Assembly (NCBI GenBank): GCA_022570795.1
Contig: JAKUDP010000012.1
Location: 62,001-126,000, forward strand
DNA: 64,000 nt
Reading direction: 5' to 3'
Source of the DNA: Sphaerulina vaccinii
Lineage: Eukaryota > Ascomycota > Dothideomycetes > Mycosphaerellales > Mycosphaerellaceae
Part shown: positions 49,001 through 60,984 of the stretch, in pieces
Numbering within the stretch: position 1 is the first letter of the stretch
Layout: each line of letters starts with the position of its first letter
Made by a program: the position numbers and the translations under genes
The notes under the pieces: generated by a model
The model's database searches: none
What the model saw: the letters and a program-made list of their open reading frames with translations, nothing else
What the model was told of the DNA's origin: nothing

Positions 49001-52000
49001 TTATATTAAAAAATTTATAAAAAGTAGATAATCTAGTTACTAGGTACTATATTATAGCTAGGAAATAGATATTTAAGTAGTATATACTTTCGGATAGGCG
49101 CTATATTTCTATCTATAAATATATAATAATTCTAATAGTATAGACAAGTTACTAAAAAAAATAGCCTAGCTTAGTAGTAAGTTAAAAATTTCTTACTAGA
49201 AGTTCTATAAATTGTTACTAGATACTTTTCTAAAAGCTTTAAAATATAGAGTATATTTTACTACTTTCGGAACTAGTATATATAGAATTAGAAGTTAAAA
49301 CTAAAAAGCTCTAGAAAAGTATCTAGCTATATAAAATAGAAATTTTTTTATAGCTCTACTAGTATATTTTTTCGAAGAAGTCTAAACTAGTTATTAAAAT
49401 ATATAGCTACTTAGTATTTAATATTTGTATATAGTACTTCAGCTAATAGTAGTATATATAGCTATTTATTAGAAAATAGCTTATTTTTAGTTAGAAAAAT
49501 AGAATTTTTTAAATATTAGTAAAGTTATTATTATAATAGCCTCCTAGTTAGTATATAGCTATACTCGGTATATTATCTAGTAGCAAGCTTAACTATATAG
49601 CCTCTTCGATCTTATAGGCTAGTTAGTATATATTTATAGATTTAGATATATAAAGCTACTTACTATTAACGAGATCTTATACTATCGATTTGAGCTTAAG
49701 TACTAAAGCAAACTTAGATAAAGATAGTAGTAAGAATAGAAGCTCTAAGTCGAGGCTCGCAAAGGTATATAAGCTATCGATAGTTAATTCCTACTTTGCT
49801 ATAGTAGTTTTATAGGCGTCCTAGAGAAAAGTAGGCTTTAAAATAGTTAATAGTAGGTTGTAGAGTATCTTACTACTAGCGACTTATCTAAAGTCTTCTA
49901 TAGCAAAATAGAGAAAAAACTAGGCTATATAGTAATTAAGCGAGTTTTTAGACAAATCTATTAATAGCGCTCGCCGTATTGCTACCGACCTATTCTACTT
50001 ACTATAAAAAGTATACTTCTTACTATATTTTTTAATATTATTTCTATCTAAAACTATTATACTAATATATATTCTATAAATATATAGTACTAGTTATATA
50101 CAAATATACAATTACTACCTCTACTAATATACTATATATTATCTATTAGCTACTAATACTTATTACTATCTTTCCTAACTATAGCTTCTAGTATATTACT
50201 CTAGGTATATTATACCTATATCTATTAGTAAATAGAAATATATATTTAGCTAATTCGTATAGTAGATAGATAAAAGTATTACTCTAGTTATACTATATAT
50301 AAATAAAAAGGCTATAGGTAGATAGTATATATATTATATACTATTATAAAATCTCTTTTTCTCTAATTAAGCTAAAGACTAAACTCTAAATTCCTCTATT
50401 ACTATATACTCGAGTACTCTAACCTAACTAATATACTTCGATTATATCTATATAGCGCTAAAAAAGTATCTATATAGTCTATAAGCTAAAAGAATTATTA
50501 GCTAGCTAGTAGAGTATTAGCTAGAAATATTTAAAAGTCGATAGAGAAATAAAATAAAGTTATTTTTTTAATCGATACTTAGTATATAAGTAAATAAAAA
50601 AGAACCTAAAATTTAGAAATATATTATAAATAGCGCTAAAAATTCTAGCTTTATATAGAAACTCTCGCCTAATCTAGTAAAAGAAAGTTCTTTATTAGCT
50701 AGTTAATTAGCTAGAAATATTCTAATAGTAGAGATTAGAAGTAATATAACTAGTCTAAGTAACAAAAGTAGTTAGGCTACGACTTGTTAGCTTCTCGATA
50801 GTGTTTGGAAATCTACTACCTCTTCTACTACCCGAATATATAGTAGCTATACTATACTATATAGAGATATTCTTTATTATAGCTCCAAGACGAGTAGAGA
50901 AATATATTTCTATATAGGTAATAAGGACAATATAGCTATATAAGCTTTAGGAAGATAGCTATTAATCTCTATAAAATAGCTAGTAGTATCTAAAAAATAA
51001 TTAGTAGTATCTAAAAGTTAGCTATTAGTACTTAAAAAATAGCTAGTAGAAGTAAATTTTAAAAGCTTTTTTAAAATATAAAATAATAAGGAGTCGAACT
51101 TGTATTATAGCTATTTTATTATAAAAATTTACAAGCTATATAAATAGTATATATAAACTATATAGAATATTAAATTAAAGTAAATAACTATTATTAAAAT
51201 CGATAAGCTTTAGAAATAATTATCTAATATATAGATATAGGCTATCGAATATAAGTAGCTAGCTTAGTAAGTATATACGAAAGCTAATACTATTTGTAAA
51301 TAATTAGATCTAGCTTATAAGTAGGAGAAAATAGTTACTTCTATAAAATACAAACTTAAAAATCTCGAATAGCGAATCTAAATATTATAGAAAAAGCTAT
51401 ATATCGATTAATTAGATCTTATACTTAGTTAGATAGTAATAGTTATAGTATATATTACCTAAAGTAGGTTAAAGTTATAAAATATTTATTTATAAAATAT
51501 AGTAGATATATAAAAAAGTAGTAAAGAGCTAATATTTTATCTTACCTATAGGTATATAAGTAGGAAAGTAAATATAAGTTAAGTTACTAAAGTTAAAAAA
51601 ATACTATAAATAAGCTAAACTTCTAGTAAACTATCTATAAATTCTTCTTATTTATAGAGTAGGTAGCTATAATATAACTACTTTATATATTCTTTATAAC
51701 CTATATATAGTAGTCGACTTGTACTTCTTTTATAGCTACTTTATAGATAATATATAGAAGAAACCGACCTAATACTACTTTGCTTCTTAGTATCTAAACT
51801 ATTTAGAGACTTTTTCTTAGCTAGCTTAGGTAATATAGTAATAGTAGGAGTACTATATTCTATAGATATAGTCTATTCTAGTATATTATTATAGTATTCG
51901 AGAGTTTTTCTATTAAGAAAGTATATTATTAGTTTATATTAGATTTTAGCGCCTATATATATACTTATTTAAAATACTAATTAATACTAACTACTCGTAG

Positions 52001-52960
52001 CGCTACTCTTTATCTAGATAGCTTGATTATATACTTAGATATAAGTTGTAGTATTCTTCTCGATACTTCTATAGCTATATAACTACTATCTAATAGCGCG
52101 CGTTCTATTAGAAGGTATTTCTTAGAGTTCTTACTAGTTCCTATATAATAGTATTTACTTTTCCTTTTTTTTACTTTAACCTAGTTCTACTAGCAAAGTA
52201 GAATAGATAGTACTAGTTAGGTACTCTCTAAAAGTACTTATAATAGTAGTAGCCGATCTTTCTATACTTAGTCTAGTTATAGTTATATTCCTCGTACTAT
52301 TCTATAGTACTATATATATAGTCGCTAGTTAATTAAAAAGAAGAACTAATAGTTAGTAGCCCTATATCTATATTTAGGCTCTCTAGTAGAAGTTTTATTT
52401 CTAGAAAAAGAAGCTCTAGTATACTATATATATACCTCGAAGTAGTATAGAATCTTATAAATATAAGAATTATTATAAAGTATAGTTATATTAAGATACT
52501 ACTTGCTAGAGGCCTTCTATACTAGAACTAGTCTAGGGAGTCTTGAAGTAGAGTAGGTAGATTATAGTAGTAGGTAATAGCGCTATATTATTAGTAGGTC
52601 AAAGCTAGCTAGAAGTATATAAGATTATCGATAGATAGATAGAAGAGTTCGCAATAGCCCGAGCGTAGGCTAGAGTAGTATAGAGGTATAGTATAGGCAA
52701 GGATAGATATTAGAAAAGAGAATTGCGAGCAAAATAGATAGAAATAGAGAGAGACGCAAGGTCTTATAGCTCTATAGACGCGTAGCTAGGCTATAGGAGG
52801 CTAAATAGAATAGGCGATAGGCCCGATAGAGTGCGCCCTCTTCTAGACGCGAGACTACTATTATATTCTTTATAACTTATTATAGACTTATAATCTAGTA
52901 TAAAAAAGAAAGATATAAATTAATTATAGTAGATAGATTATTCTTACCTAGTATAGAGTA

Positions 52961-53300
52961 AGAGATATATTATAGTTCTAATATAGAGTAATAATAACTA
53001 TTTGCTTAGAATATATAAGTAGATAGAAGACCTACAAAAAAGCTACTTATACTAAGAAAATTAGAGTAATTAAAATTAAAGTAATTAAAATAATTAAAGT
53101 AATTAAAGTAATTAAAGTAATTAGAAAATAGTAATTCTAAGATATAAGGCTACGAGTATATAGATAATACTCTTTAGTAGATAGATAGAAGCTTTATACT
53201 TAACTTATTTAAAGTATCTAATATATACTATTTAGATTTACTACTTTTAGAATAAGAAATATTACTATAAAGAAATATACTCTATTATTCTAATAATAAT
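52961..53300 (+). repeat. Chromovirus LTR copy 1
   Basis: Begins TATTATAGTTCTAATATAG (originally TG..., if the RIP change is considered) and matches copy 2 closely over about 330 bases. It contains a 9-base AAAGTAATT-type array (53,063-53,125) that is longer here than in copy 2, so the arrays changed length independently. Confidence 0.75.
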
Positions 53301-53329
53301 ATAGTAGGTTCTAATAACTTTAAGTACTA

Positions 53330-54240
53330 CTCTAGAGCTCTTTATATATATCTAGAAGTAATATAACTCGAAGCCTATTATAATAGTAGCTATTAATAGG
53401 TATTATAGAGTATATAAGTAATATATTAATTATAGAAAGTAGAAAATAATTAATACTCTCTATAAGCTCTATAAGTATATAGAAGTATACTAGAGGACCT
53501 AAAGTATCTATACTAGAGATATTCGATAGAACTAAGAATAAGTTAGAAGTATTTTAGCTATAGGTTTAGCTATACTTTTACTTTAACCTATACTAGTTTA
53601 ATAGTAAGGCTAGCAAAGTTTTATATACTATATTCTTTCTAAAAAAAAAGCTACTAAATTATTTTAACTATACTTTAAGAACTAGCTTTATAACTAGAGC
53701 AAGAAAAAAACTCTAAAAATAGAAACTAGAAAAATCTTCTATAACTATAATAAGTTCGAAACAAAACTTAATAATCTATATAGAATATCTAATAAAAAAA
53801 TATATACTAACTAGTATATCTAACAACTTAGATAAACAACTTCTATAGCTCTATATATCTTAGAGTTCTAAAAATATTTAGCTAACTTTAAATAGAATAA
53901 TACTATATTCTATTTCTAGTTCTACCTAGGGCTCAAAAATAATATTAAAGCTAAACTATTCTAAAACTCTAGCCTAACTATACTAGAAGTAATAATTAAA
54001 GTAGTAAAGAAAATTAATAAAAGACTCTAGAAGTTAAAGTATAATTAGTTTATATAGCCTAGATTCTAGAGACTCGCCTAGAGTAGAAGAGGAGGCTTTA
54101 AAGCTAGAAGTTATAACTCTAGATATAGAGATTCTATAGAATTAGATATTACTAAAAAAAGAAAAAAGTAAATATAAAGCTTTATCTATTATATATATAG
54201 TAAGAAAGGCTACTATATAAAAAACTATAAAAAAAAAGTT
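53330..54240 (+). pseudogene. gag: Chromovirus Gag relic with decayed zinc knuckle
   Basis: One frame around 53,519 reads IFDRTKNKLEVF, a decayed version of the FDG-x-R-x-K-L-x-x-F start of the retrotransposon Gag domain. It continues to about 54,050 with TAG/TAA at Trp and Gln positions. At 54,187-54,228, in another frame, the pattern Y-Y-I-Y-S-K-K-G-Y-Y-I-K-N-Y keeps exactly the spacing of a C-x2-C-x4-H-x4-C knuckle with every Cys and the His turned to Tyr. Those are the single-base outcomes of TG-to-TA and CA-to-TA. The frame difference means at least one indel. Confidence 0.65.
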
Positions 54241-55070
54241 AATAGAGAATTTAATATAATAAGCCTACTTAATATATACTAGAAATATAAAAATATTATC
54301 TTAAAATCTATCTAGTAGAAAACCTAAAGAACTACTATACTATAGTTTCTTATTATAGTAAGTTAGAAAAAAAAACTTTTTAAGAAATTATCTAGTAGAA
54401 TATCTATAAAAGTACTCTAATCTAGAAAAGGTATCTCGAGGATACTATAGAAAGTAGATAAGTACTCTAGAATCTCTATACTAGAAAATACTAAAAAAGA
54501 AAGAAAAGAATTAGAAAAAGGCTCTTCTACTTCTAGCTTTTTAAAAGCTTTAGTAGTATTATTATTAGTATAATGCTCGGCTAGGTATAGCTACTTTCTA
54601 AGATATATCTTTTTTATCTACTTTTTAAATAGCTTCTACTAGTTTTAAAAAAAGTATTAAAGAATCTCTATCTCTTTCTTCTCTAAAAACTTAATATTAT
54701 AATAAAGCTTCTTCTAAATAGAATAGAGCTTTTTCTACTAGGCAAAGGCTAGAAAAATATTATAGAAACTATAATTATACTTAATATACTCTAAATATTT
54801 TAAGGAGTAAAAACCGATAATATACTAAAAATAAGCTTTACTAGATATAAGTTTTATAAACTAATAGTTTATATAAGAAGCTATTTCGATACTAGATATT
54901 TTAATATTAGTAATAAAGTTTTTATAATAAAAAGTAGATTTATTTTTATATCTAGATTAATAAAAAAAAGTATTTAATAAAAAAGTTAAAAAAAATATTA
55001 TTATAGAATAATAATAGAAGGAACTTTAGTTACTAAGTAAGCTTTAGAACAAAGCTAGGCTAGATAGGAG

Positions 55071-55395
55071 ATAGTATTATAGTTCTAATATAGAGTAATA
55101 ATAACTATTTGCTTAGAATATATAAGTAGATAGAAGACCTATAAAAAAGCTACTTATACTAAAAAGATTAGAGTAATTAAAATTAAAGTAATTAAAATAA
55201 TTAAAATAATTAGAGAATAGTAACTCTAAAGTACGAGGCTACGAGTATATAGATAATACTTTTTAGTAGATAGATAGGAGCTTTATACTTAACTTATTTA
55301 AAATATCTAATATATACTATTCGAATTTACTACTTTTAGAATAAGAAATATTACTATAAAAAAATATACTCTATTATTCTAATAATATTATAGTA
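55071..55395 (+). repeat. Chromovirus LTR copy 2, between gag and pol
   Basis: Closely matches copy 1 from TATTATAGTTCTAATATAG to TAGTAGGT-C-TAATA, then both diverge. It is preceded by the purine-rich segment shared with 59,131, as a 3' LTR should be, and followed directly by protease-region sequence. Its 9-base array is shorter than in copy 1. Confidence 0.75.
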
Positions 55396-55404
55396 GGTCC
55401 TAAT

Positions 55405-58400
55405 AAGACGATACTACTACTACTTACTATCTAATAGTACTATAAGATAATTATTCTAGATATTACTAATATAGCTAGTTATAATATTATTCTAGGTATA
55501 TCTTAGTTAAAAAAGTATAATCTAGTAATTAACTAGAGAAAAGAAGTACTTATATTTAAAGAATATAATTATATTATTAATATTTAGCCTATATAGTAGT
55601 AGTATTTACTAGTAGATAAAGCTAAATAGTTTAACTAGACCAAACTTATACTACCTAGAGCTATAGAAGTAGACTTACTCTAGATAGATACTTCGATAAT
55701 AGTATAGAGTTATAAAGTTATAGATACTAATAGAAGTAATACTCTATTAAAGAATACTACTTTAGAACTAGATATTTCTAAAAAGTATTAAAAGTAGTTA
55801 AAACTTTTTAAAAAGGTCGAGGAACTAGAAGCCCTATCTAAATACTAGAAATAGAACTATAGGATTATACTAATACCTAATAGAGAGCCTCTATTTAAAC
55901 TATTATAAAAGAAATCTAAAAAAAAGCTCTAGAAAGAAAACAAATAGTTAAAGAAAATACTTATAAAATAATAGATCTATAAGTTATAATCTAGTACTAG
56001 AGCTCTAACTATATTTGTTCTAAAACCTAATAGGAAGTTATAACTAGTAGTCGATTATTAAAAACTAAATAAAATTACTATTAAGAACTAATATCTATTA
56101 TCTAATATTAAAGAACTATAGAATAGACTTATAGAATCTAACTAGTATATAAAAATCGATCTATAAGATATATTCTATACTATCTATATAGTAGAAGGCA
56201 AGAAATAGAAAATAGTATTCTAAATATACTATAGACTTTATAAGTTTAGAGTTATACCTATAGGACTAACTAATATACTAGCCTTCTACTAGAAGATAGT
56301 AAATAATATTCTTATCTATACTAAGAGGCCTCTATAGAAATATATTAAACAAGTCTAGAATATTTTCTAATAACTTATAAATATAGAATTCTATACTACT
56401 TCTAAAAAGTACAAGTTCTATAAGAAAGAAGTTAAGTTCCTAGAATTTATTCTAAGCTTTTAAAGAATTAAAATCGATCTAGTAAAGATAGAGTCGATAT
56501 AAACTTAGCTAGTACCTAAAATAGTTAAGAAAGTATAATTATTTCTTAGACTAGCTAATTATAACTAGAAGTTTATTAAGGACTACTTAAGGCTCTCTAT
56601 ACTATTAAACAAGCTTATATAGAAGGATAGAAAGTAGAGCTAGAGTATAGACTAAGCAAAGGCCTTTAAAGCACTTAAGATATTATACTACTAGGTACTA
56701 GTACTATAATTATTCGATAGGAAATATAAAGTTAAACTAGAGACTAATATATTAGATATAGCTATAGAAGTATACCTTATATAAGAGTATAATAGAAAGA
56801 GATATCTAGTAGCTTACTACTCGAGGAAACTAACTCCTATAGAATAGAACTATAATATCTATAATAAGGAGTTACTTATAATTGTTACTACTATATAGTA
56901 CTAGTAAGTATATATAGAAGGAGCCCCTAAGCTTATAATTCTTTCTAATTATAAGAATCTAACTTACTTTACTATAACAAAAGTACTAATATAATAATAG
57001 GCCTACTAGTTAGAACTACTTAGTTAATATAAGTTCGAAATCTACTATATACTAGGAAAGAATAATAGTCGAGCTAATATACTAAGCTACTAAAGTAACT
57101 ATATAGAAGGAAAAGAACTAGTATACTAGAAAGTACTTAGAGCTAATCTAGATAGAAGCCTAAGCTCGAACTTAATAGAGTTTAACTATATTATATAAGT
57201 TTTTTAAAATATAGAAGAATAGTTTTCTATACTATAAGAGAAGTATTAGGTACTAAAGAACTAAGAGAATAAGTATATATAATACTACTATAACAATCTA
57301 TAATATAGATACTTTAGAACTATAAAAACTATAAAGTTAATTTAAAAAAACTTTAGCTTTCTATATATATATAAATATATATTATAATATATTAAATACT
57401 ATAAGCCCTACTAATAGAATAAGGTAGATTAATATATAAAATATAGATATATCTAATTCTATACTTCTCTATATTAACTATAGAACAAAGTTATAATAGA
57501 CTTTATTATAAAGTTGCTTTTATTATAGGACTAGATTATAGGAATTAGCTATAATATAATACTAGTTATAGTCGATAGGCTTACTAAATATATATACTTT
57601 ATTACTACTAGCGAGATATATACTACTAAGTAACTTAGATACTTTATTATAGATAGACTTATAAAATATTATAGATTTCTAAAAGTATTTATTATAGATA
57701 GAGACAAGCTCTTTACCTCTAACTACTAGAAGACTTTAGTTAGTATACTTAGAATTAAATATAAGCTATTAATAGTATATTATTCTTAGATAGATAGGCA
57801 AACTAAAAGAACAAACTAAATACTAGAATAATACTTATAATACTATATTAATTATATATAAAATAACTAGTTAGCGCTACTACTAATAGTATAGCTTATA
57901 CTAAATAATTAGTAATTAGAGATAATAAAAGCTATACTATTCTTCTCGAATTATAAGTAAAACCTAAATCTTTTTAGAGAACTTTTATTTTACTTATAGG
58001 TAGAATATACTATAATTATAAGTAAAGATCTAAAAAACTTCTATAAGGAACTAGAAGAACAAATTATAGACTTATAACTAATAATAGCTAGGCTATATAA
58101 TAATAAATAAAAAATAGTATTTTAGCTAAAAAGAGGAGATAGAGTCTATCTTCTTATAAAAAACTTTAAAATAAAAAGAAAAATAAAGAAACTAGATTAA
58201 GTAAAAGTTAGACTATTTTTAATTAATAAGCTATAAAAGCTAGTTAACTACTAACTTAAACTACTAAAGGATATAAAGATCTACCTAGTATTCTATATAT
58301 TATTACTAGAACCTATAGATACTAAAATACTTTACTAAGAGATATTCTACTTCTAATCTAAGAAAGAAAATATATTTAAAGTAGAAAGAATTCTAAAATA

Positions 58401-58510
58401 AAAGAGTTAGAACTACTTAGTTAAGTAGAAAGAATATAATAACTTAGAAAATACCTAGGAACTAGAATCTAACTTTATAAACTACTACTAGCTTCTAGTA
58501 TAGTTCTACT
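55405..58510 (+). pseudogene. pol: Chromovirus Pol relic: protease end, RT, RNase H, integrase, chromodomain
   Basis: A single frame (55,450, 56,041, 56,731, 57,562 and 58,381 all agree) covers about 1,030 codons with only stop codons and substitutions. The protease end reads ILDITNIASYNIILGIS. RT has LVVDY, then LNKITIKN, KIDL and VIPIGLTNILAF. The active-site region reads IVNNILIYTK, so the stretch with the first catalytic Asp is missing by an in-frame deletion and the remaining Asp has become Asn. RNase H reads KVKLETNILDIAIEVYL, then YLVAYYSRKLTPIE and NKELLIIV. Integrase reads ILVIVDRLTKYIYFITT and VFIIDRDKLFTS. The C-terminal chromodomain (58,381-58,480) keeps KVERIL, NYLVK and KEYNNLENT. 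Chromodomains steer such elements to heterochromatin. Completely inactive. Confidence 0.88.
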
Positions 58511-60355
58511 AGAATCTACTAGAAAAAAGAAACTCTAGAAGTTATTAGGCAAACTCTCGAGAGTACTCTAAGTACTAGGTAATAGATTTAAAGCTAAACT
58601 AGTAGATAGTTTAGAAAAAGTTATAACCTCCTTCTCTATCTATTCTACTATCTTCTACTTCTTAATATTTACTAACTCTACTACTATTATATTATCTATA
58701 TAATAATTAATTAGATCTATCTACTACTATAACTATATTTTATATATATATATATAGTATAAGAAGCTTTATATATAGCCTCTAAGGTATATTATACCTT
58801 CTTCTAGGCGCGCTTTGCCTCTTAGATTCTAGATAAAAGCTTCTCTTTCTTAGAATAAAAATAATCGAATTTAGACTTTATAACCTAGATATTATACTAC
58901 TAACTATAATAAATATACTTATTATATTTTTCTAAGCAAATATATACTTTATATATATACTTATACTTTTTATAGAACAAATACAACTTTACTATAATAG
59001 CTTTCTAGAGGTCTAGAAAATTAGCAAGCTTATAATAATAATAGGTTAAAAACTTAGTTATTATATAAGGTATTATAAAGGAAAGAAGCTATAATAACTA
59101 ACTTTCTAGAAGATAATAACTCTATAAACTAGCTTTGGAACAAGGCTAGGCTAGATAGAAAATAGTATTATAGTTTATATACTATAGGAATATCTCTATA
59201 GATTTTCTAGATATATATTATATATAGAAGTAATTAGTAGCGCTTAGACTAGGCCTACTACTAATTATACTAAGTACTCTAATTATACTAAGTAGGCCTT
59301 AATTAGAGTAATTAGAGTAATTAATAAAACTAGGAATCTCTTTTATATATAGAGGTAATAAATATTATAGTTATAGATAGTTATTATATATAACTTACTA
59401 TTCTATTTTACTAATTAGAATATAAGAACTTTCTTTACTTACTTTTTTATAGATATATTAATAAGCTCTAACTAGATCAAGCTTAGCCTCTACTTAGTAA
59501 GATTATTAGGTCCTCTATAATCTAATAGATAATTTTATCTAGTAGCTTATAGCTTTCTTAATTGTTTCTATTACTTTTAAATAATTACTAATTAATTCTC
59601 TAACTACCTATTATACTAAAAAGGCTTCCTATATAGAAGTCTTTTAAATTAATTACTCTAATCTCTTTTTTATAGTTATCTATCTAGTTTACTAAAAATA
59701 CTAGTATTACTATAGAAACTAATAACTAGTAGTATAATCTAAGTTAATATAATAATAACTAGATCTATAATATTATTATTAATAATACTAGTAAGCCTAG
59801 CTTATATTAAGTAGCTCTTAATTAATAATAATTCTTTAATCTATATTTAATTTTAGAGAGATACTACTTAGACTATCTAAAAAAAGTAAGCTAATATTAC
59901 TACTAAATATATTAGAGAACTAGAAGCTCGTATCTATATAGCTAAATCTAGAAACTCTCTAGGTACCTCTACTAAATCTAGTTCTTCTAGACTAAAAAGT
60001 AAAAAATTAAGTAATAGTTCTAGACTAATCTAAAAACTTTGTTTTCTAGATTTAGAAGCTATAGTTATAATTAAAAGTATATATATACTATAGGTAATAC
60101 TAGATATTTACCTAAAGAGGCTAATATATAGTATATAGTAATATAGCTATAATTAAGAGCTAATTAGCTTAATTAGAGCTATTATATAGGTACTAGTAAT
60201 ATCTAGTATATACTTTTTTTTACTTTATTAATATTTAGAGCTTAAGGTAGTTATATTCTTTATTAGGTAATATAAGAGCGCTATATATAGGCTATATCCG
60301 ATTAGCTAAAAGATAGAGAGTCTCGGCTTTTCGATAGTAATCGAACAATCCGAGA

Positions 60356-60440
60356 CCTTATAAAGGCTCAAATCACGTGACACGGGCACGTGACCTTGCT
60401 TATGTAAGCGCGTGGCTCGCTCGTAACCACGCTCTTACAG
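60356..60440. other. Small RIP-free patch with two CACGTG sites
   Basis: Eighty-odd GC-rich bases between two AT-rich stretches contain TCACGTGA and GCACGTGACC, two E-box-type palindromes 14 bases apart, then GTGGCTCGCTCG. No gene is seen. It may be an LTR or terminal fragment of an element, or a relic of the original junction. Confidence 0.5.
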
Positions 60441-60610
60441 GTAATTAAAGAATCTAGTAGAGAAGGATATAATAGGCTTATTAGAGTACTTCGAATTAGA
60501 AATATTAATTATTATAGCCGAGTTTAATATTATAGTCTAATACTTAGAGGATAACCTAATCGAGATTTAGTAGTACTACTTAGCGTTACTAATATAGTAT
60601 ATATAGTTAG
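60441..60610. repeat. Short RIP-type AT-rich stretch
   Basis: AT-rich with TA-type composition, closing the third RIP block. Normal sequence begins near 60,610. Confidence 0.7.
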
Positions 60611-60821
60611 AGGTTTTTCTCAGATAGTCGCCAAGCAAGCCCCATCCCCCGGAAGATAATCTCATAAGTCCCACGTGAAGTCGGCATGCCGCTGGCTCTT
60701 CCCGAAAGCCACACGAAGTCAAAGCCAAAAAGCAGGAGCAGTTGCCAAATTCTCCTTCACATCTTCTACTCCATACAACTTCCATCCCGCGCTTTGCCAC
60801 ATCTGCCTTCTTCGCAATCAC

Positions 60822-60969
60822 AATGGCAGGATGGACTCCGGAATTTGAAGCCCAAATATTGCCCTATGTTGTTCGCTTACGGCACGATGCGCAATACCAA
60901 ATTAGTAGGTATATGGCGAAGTTTTCCTGGCCCAGCGGAGTGGTACAGGATGTCTTTACGACGCCCTAG
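60822..60969 (+). CDS. Hypothetical short ORF
   Basis: Forty-eight codons from an ATG in a reasonable context (ACAATGGC): MAGWTPEFEAQILPYVVRL, then QYQISRYMAKFSWPSGVVQD. No motif; it may be the first exon of a longer gene or chance. Not recognised. Confidence 0.25.
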
Positions 60970-60984
60970 CGATGCCCTGGACGT

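Larger units (their letters stand above)
52961..59180 (+). mobile_element. RIP-mutated Ty3/gypsy chromovirus with an internal LTR
   Basis: The order of parts is an LTR-like repeat (52,961-53,300), a gag relic, a purine-rich segment (55,040-55,070), a second LTR copy (55,071-55,395), a pol relic with chromodomain, and a second copy of the purine-rich segment (59,131-59,170) followed by TATTATAGTT, the same first ten bases as both LTRs. After that the third LTR diverges, though AGAGTAATT units resembling LTR-internal ones occur at 59,300-59,325. The structure is two tandem element halves sharing a middle LTR: the first has gag but no pol, the second has pol but no gag. Recombination between two nested or tandem copies would produce this. 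All parts carry RIP stops. Confidence 0.75.
41725..60355. repeat. RIP-degenerated AT-rich block 3
   Basis: It has the same CA/TG-poor, TA-saturated composition as blocks 1 and 2. It includes an identifiable chromovirus (52,960-59,180) and a few GC-richer patches (for example 52,600-52,860) that keep CpG. I tried to read other frames and found no secure family. No intact gene; the short plus-strand frame at 43,330-43,533 is chance. Confidence 0.9.
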
